Shown in pieces: positions 59,017 through 64,000 of a DNA stretch of 64,000 bases (positions are counted from its first letter, which is position 1; every line of letters begins with the position of its first letter). The notes below the pieces were generated by a model. It saw nothing but the letters and a program-made list of their open reading frames with translations, made no database searches and was not told the DNA's origin. Source of the DNA: Condylostoma magnum (Eukaryota; Ciliophora; Heterotrichea; Heterotrichida; Condylostomatidae). Where the stretch lies: the NCBI GenBank assembly GCA_920105805.1, contig CAKKTI010000007.1:1-64000 (forward strand), given 5' to 3'. The position numbers and the translations under genes are program-made.

Positions 59017-61731
59017 ATGGGTATAGTTTGTGGAGTCTGTGTAGAAAATCAAAGATAAAGTAATCCTTTTTAAATTGTTCAATATAAAAAGAAAATAAGA
59101 GATTACAAACCAACAGCTGTGGAAGATTATTTTAAAATTCCAATAATACAAACATTTGAATAAAGAACTCGTAAAAAGCCTAAAAATCAATAAGTGTTTA
59201 TCCCTCCCACTATTTTAGACAGTGAATACAAAGAAGCAATGACAGCTACTATTTCCGAACGAACTCCTACAAAAAGAGACAAAGATTTAATTCACTCTGC
59301 CCTAAACCAAAACTTCGTATTTGCAACTTTGGAAGAGGAGCATATTAGTCTTCTTATATCAAGAATGAAACTATATGAACTCGGCCCAGAATAATTAGTG
59401 GTGCAACAGGGATACCCTGCTATAAATTTTTTTGTTATATCTTAAGGAAGATTATAGGTGATTATTAATGGTGAGTGCAAAAAAGTGCTGAAATAAGGAA
59501 CAGGGTTTGGAGAAATTGCTTTAGTTCATGATACTGAGAGAACAGCAACTATTTCTACTTTAGAATTTGTTGAATTATGAGGATTGGATAAAACATCGTT
59601 TAGAAGTGCAGTAGAATCAATAAATGCAGCTAATTATAAGGAAAACAAAGCATTTATTAATAAAATTCCTGCATTTAGACTATTAACAGTTGATTAGAAA
59701 GATGCTTTGTTGGCCTGTCTTGTTTCACATAAATTTAATACAGGGGACAATATCGTAGTTGAGGGAGACCCTGGGGATCTGCTTTATATAATAAAAGAAG
59801 GGACTGTTGTTATACTAAAGGGAAGCTAAGAGATAAGGAAAATGGGGACTGGAGAGTTTTTCGGAGAATAAGCTTTGCTTTATAACACTGTAAGAACTGC
59901 TACAATAAGAGCTATTGGGTTTGTTAAATGCTTAAGCATTAATAGAGATAATTTATAGATAGTTCTAGGGTCACATTTGGAAAACATTATTTATAAAAAC
60001 TCAAAAAGAATTAGTATTGATAAAACAGACCTTAAGTCTTTAGACTTTTAATAGATGGAACGATTATTAGATGCTATGGAAGTTTTTAAATACTAAGAAG
60101 GAGAAGTTGTTATACCTTAAGGATAGCTAAAAGGAGAAAAGTTTTACATTGTTTTAAAAGGATCATTACAGAATTAGTTTAAAAATAAGTAAGTAGAAAA
60201 TCTTAACTGTATTTTTACTAAGTATATAATTGGTTAGATGAATAATCAGGTTACTTAGGGGGATTATATTGCGCTGGAAGAATGCAATATGGCTGAGATT
60301 ACTAGAGAAGGTTTTGAACAGTCTATTGGAGGGTAATTGTCTGCTATGAATAAGCAGAACTAAATAATCCAACAACTAAAGAAAATCATGATTTTTAAGC
60401 TTCTCGGCCAAGAAACTCTGACATGTCTGGCAGATTTAGCCTAAGAATCTACCCAATAAAACGGTGACTGTATAATCGAATAAGGCCATATCTAATCTAA
60501 CTTATTTATAATAAAACAAGGAACAGTTCGTATTATGAAAAACAACAAAACAATCCGCGTGTTCAATAGGGGTGATTTTATAGGAGAACAAGGCTTTCTC
60601 TTAGACTAGCCTAGCAGTTATAAAGCAATTTGTTAAAACGATGCAGAATTCATCTTTTTCACACGATAATAAGCCTATAGCTTACTAAACAGCTAAATAG
60701 ACTAGCCTTTATAAAGTCAAATAGCCCTCTTGGACAAAAGCATACACATTGACAGCCTGATTCCAGTCAGCATGCTAGGCCAGGGTTCTTACGGCTTAGT
60801 ATTCCTAGTAACTGACTCCTCTATACAAAACTTCTACGCTCTGAAAACAATAACACGTTCAAAAATAGCCCTTGCAAACCAGTACTAGAACATTTAAAAC
60901 GAGCGTGAAGTCCTGATAAGCATAAACCACCCTATGATTATCAAATTCTACACAACTTACAAAGACTATCAACGAGTTTACTTTCTAGAAGAAGAGGTAA
61001 AAGGCTTAGAATTCCACGAAGTATTGAATGAGATGCAGATCCTTGACGATAAGAAAGCCATGTTGTATACAGCGTGCATAATCCTAATGTTGCAGCACCT
61101 CCACGAGCGGGGTATAGTATACCGGGACTTAAAGCCAGAGAACATAATAATAGACGAGTTCGGTTACCCTAAACTCATCGATTTTGGGTCTTCCAAGTTT
61201 TTAGAGGATCGCACATACAGCGTTGTTGGAACTCCGCATTATATGGCTCCCGAGATCTTCACTATGGCTGGACATAGTTACTCAGTGGATCTTTGGGCAT
61301 TAGGAATAGTGTTATATGAATTCATATGCGGAGAGGTTCCATTTGGGGCGGATTTAGAGAATACTGAGGAAGTATATAAGGCAGTAATTCAACATAAGGT
61401 GGTATTTCCAAGACATGCCAGTAGATCAGCTGCAAAACCACTAATCGGGCAACTGCTGAGTAATAATCCGGCGCTTAGGAGTGGAGGGGGGTTTGAGAAG
61501 CTGAAAATGAATAAGTACTTCTAAGGACTTGACTGAGACTAATTGGAAGCAAGGCAGGTGCAGATGCCTTATATACCTGCTACACAGGATTATAAAGAAT
61601 TAGCAAGGTAGGCGATTGTTAATAGAGTAAGTCTTAGAGAACAGTTGACTATTGAGGAGCAAAAGGACTATGTTAATCTCAAAACAGATCTAACGAATAA
61701 CGAGCCTCCTGGATGGGATGACGAGTTTTAG
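59017..61731 (+). CDS. cGMP-dependent protein kinase with four cyclic-nucleotide domains
   Basis: 904 residues. MGIVCGVC suggests N-myristoylation and palmitoylation. Four cyclic-nucleotide-binding folds near 138, 255, 375 and 497; the first, second and fourth keep GE-type phosphate cassettes (FGEIALVHDTERTAT, FGEQALLYNTVRTAT, GEQGFLLDQPSSY), the third is degenerate. Kinase domain: LGQGSYGLVF near 586, ALKTI, YRDLKPENIIID near 703, DFGSSKF near 721, GTPHYMAPE, DLWALG. An AGC tail follows (GLDWDQLEARQ with Trp as TGA; EPPGWDDEF end). Four CNB folds on the same chain as the kinase is the apicomplexan/ciliate PKG layout. Ends with TAG; the LRR gene starts 14 bp on. Confidence 0.94.
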
Positions 61732-61745
61732 TATATTTTAAATAA

Positions 61746-63959
61746 ATGGGAGAAAGTATTACTAGTTCTTGGAATAAATTAGAGTATATGATATAGAGCA
61801 ATGGGGTTACTAGAGCTCCTAGTGCAGGTGCTTTGCGTCCCAGGACTGTAAGGAAAAGAGGGAAATTAATGAGAAGTCATCAGTCTTCAAATATAACACC
61901 TAAAAGAATGTTTTCAGAGTTTGTTGATAATAGCTCAAGGCCGTATACTGCAAGATCTCCATATATGATGGAAGTGAAATTGCCTGGGGCAATTTCTATC
62001 AACTAACTCTAATTGATATACAAAGCTAAATGTCAGGATCTAGGAATTCCTATACTTCCGGAGTAGTAACGAAGGTTTTTCTAGTTTGCAGTCAAAAATT
62101 TAAGAAAAGGAAGGTTTAGACTGTAAGAGTCTGGCATTGGCCCCAAAACAGGGAGAATTATTGGAGAGATTCTACGTACTAATATGAATTTTAAAAAAAT
62201 CGAATTAGGAAAAAACACTATGCAAGATTAAGGAGCTCTGAGTCTGGCAAGATCCATATCTAAGAGCTACTAAATAATTCATTTAGATATTTCAAGTAAC
62301 AACATATCGCCTGACGGAGCATATAGCATACTCAATTGTCTGACTGGCCATGTTTCCCTTATAAGCATAGATATTTCATCCCATGAAGGCTTGCATAGAA
62401 ATAGAATTGGAGGAAAGGGAGCTATGCCCTTAATACGAATGCTTAGGGGTAAAACTATTCTTTAATTTTTAAATTTAGGAAGTACATCCCTAGGAAACGA
62501 AGGAATATCTGCTTTATGTCAGGGATTATCTGGAAATCAAACACTACTGTATCTGAATATCTCCGGTAATCAGATAAGTCCCAGATAAGCAGAAAATGTA
62601 GCCATAGCTGTAGGAAGTTCTAAGCTTATTGAATTGAATATAAGTAGAAATAAGCTAGGAGCTGACGGAATTGAGCATATAACCAATCTACTATAAGGTA
62701 ACTACGGTAAAACTTGCATTTTACAAAAAATTAACTTATCTGAGACTGATTTAAATGGAAAAGCTGCTGCAAGGCTGTTTCTAGGCATAAAAACTAATTC
62801 TAACTTGACTCATATATGATTAGATAACAACAACATAGGGTAAAGTGCAGCAGGCGTTATTGTTTTCTTTAACGATAATTATGTATTGGAGCATTTGAGT
62901 ATGTCGCGTTGCGAGTTAAAATCAGAGGGAGTTTTGCTATTCTAGGAAGCTCTTTAGAAGAATAAAGGAATTAAGTACTTGAATCTATCTTATAATCACA
63001 TTGATGATGAGGGAGCTGAGGCCATTGGTATAGGACTAAGCAAAAATAATACACTAAAGTTAATCGATTTAACCGGAAATAGGATAAGGGATGCTGGGGC
63101 TATTTCTATTGCTTAGGGAATCAAAATGAATAAGGTACTATAAGGAATTATTTTAAGAGACAATAATATAAGAGATGAAGCTGGAATGCAATTCGCAGAA
63201 ATCAGTAGAATATGTAAAAACCTGTTTAGAATGGATTTGAATTACAATCCAATTAACTATAGATATGTACGGGAAATTAAAGCTAATACTTAAAGCAATA
63301 AAGGAAGTTTCAAAAAAAATCTAACTCCAAGGCTTTAGTAGTAAATTCAAACTTTATAAGTACCTGATTATGCATTTGAATCAATTAAGTAAAATATTGA
63401 AAAAAAGGCACAGGAAAAAGAAGCTATCATTAAGAAATTCTAGAGAGATTAAAGATAACTTAACAACTTAAAAGTATTAGAAAGTAAGAAGTATCAAGAG
63501 TTAAAGGTTTAATTTGATAGTTATAAATAAGAAAGCAAAACACAAAGTGAGTAGTTAGAGGACATAAAAAGAGTAAGAAATATTCAAAAAATCGAATAAG
63601 ATCGGCAAATTAAGTAAAAGTCTTTATAAATAGCTGAAGTAGTATCAGATATAAGAAAAGGAGAAAAGTATAAAATGGAGCAAAAGGAACAATTCACTTT
63701 GAAGCGAAATTAAATGTAAGAAATAATTGATAATCTTTAGAATACGTTGAAACTAGAGGAATAGATGAAACGATCAGCATAGAAGCATTTAGAGGATTTG
63801 AAATTCAAACTAGAAAATTTAAAATTGTAACTGAGGTAGCCTTCCACGTAAAGGGCAGCTTAAAGAAAGGCTTAAACTAATAATACTTATTTAGCGTCGG
63901 AAAGATTAGCAAGGCAGCATAAAAAGCGAAAAATTAATAAAGTATCAGATAATAGTTAA
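61746..63959 (+). CDS. Leucine-rich-repeat coiled-coil protein
   Basis: 737 residues. Ribonuclease-inhibitor-type LRRs from about 155 to 500, one per roughly 28 residues: IHLDISSNNISPDGAYSI, LQFLNLGSTSLGNEGISAL, LIELNISRNKLGADGIEHI, LTHIWLDNNNIG (Trp is TGA), IKYLNLSYNHIDDEGAEAI, LKLIDLTGNRIRDAGAIS. Residues 530-700 are a charged coiled coil. Such proteins (LRRC34/LRRC74/TCTE1-like) are common in cilia of other eukaryotes. The likely stop is TAA at 63957, about 40 bases before the window edge; it could run past the edge. Confidence 0.85.
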
Positions 63960-64000
63960 TTTGTAATATACTTAATATAAAATAGCTGTTAAATTGTATA

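Overview
The window is one end of a somatic (macronuclear) chromosome of a ciliate. It opens with about 12 copies of an 8-base telomere unit (TACACCCT, G-strand TGTAAGGG) and then carries about 48 tightly packed genes up to the right edge, where the last gene ends. Conserved genes only read through if TAA and TAG mean Gln and TGA means Trp. TGA stands for invariant Trp residues in CK2 (DWG), MAP kinase, MAP kinase kinase, MOK, PKG, FAM221 and SIN3. Yet TAG and TAA (perhaps also TGA) also end genes, usually just before the next gene. Two 15-nt GT-AG introns are visible. Three ambiguous stop codons plus 15-nt introns point to a heterotrich ciliate with a Condylostoma-like code. The telomere unit differs by one base from the TGTTAGGG unit of Stentor and relatives, so I do not name a species.

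Layout, left to right: telomere and about 1.5 kb of subtelomere; VOC/methylmalonyl-CoA epimerase-like protein, FAM221, a TPR protein, a TRAF-like zinc protein, an amino-acid transporter and an SH3-like protein (1.6-10 kb); MAP kinase kinase, then a piggyBac transposase fused in frame to a PHD-bromodomain tail, then the intact SNF5-PHD-bromodomain gene from which that tail was duplicated (10-15.4 kb); a thioredoxin-fold membrane protein, a coiled-coil protein and a C2H2 membrane protein (15.4-18 kb).

From 18 to 24 kb three same-strand genes lie 4 and 17 bp apart: a non-canonical poly(A) polymerase-type nucleotidyltransferase, a macrodomain protein and a full RNA-dependent RNA polymerase. This looks like a small-RNA amplification module. 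Next come membrane and small proteins, a CDPK, coatomer zeta, CK2 alpha, acyl-protein thioesterase, a PPR-like protein and MOK kinase (24-35 kb); an otubain-type deubiquitinase fused to an RBR ubiquitin ligase (36-38.7 kb); a MAP kinase; secreted and coiled-coil proteins; a TRP-like channel; PLAC8, SCP phosphatase, molybdopterin synthase large subunit and a FYVE-like protein (39-49 kb); an Ala-rich secreted protein, a CDPK-type pseudokinase, secreted alpha-amylase, Rab21-like GTPase, SIN3, cGMP-dependent protein kinase and an LRR protein (49-64 kb).

Spacing is extreme: convergent stop codons 7-14 bp apart, same-strand genes 4-20 bp apart, and one divergent pair whose start codons are 2 bp apart. 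Because almost every frame is open under this code, frames were chosen by homology and residue composition. Starts and stops of the unrecognised proteins are therefore estimates.
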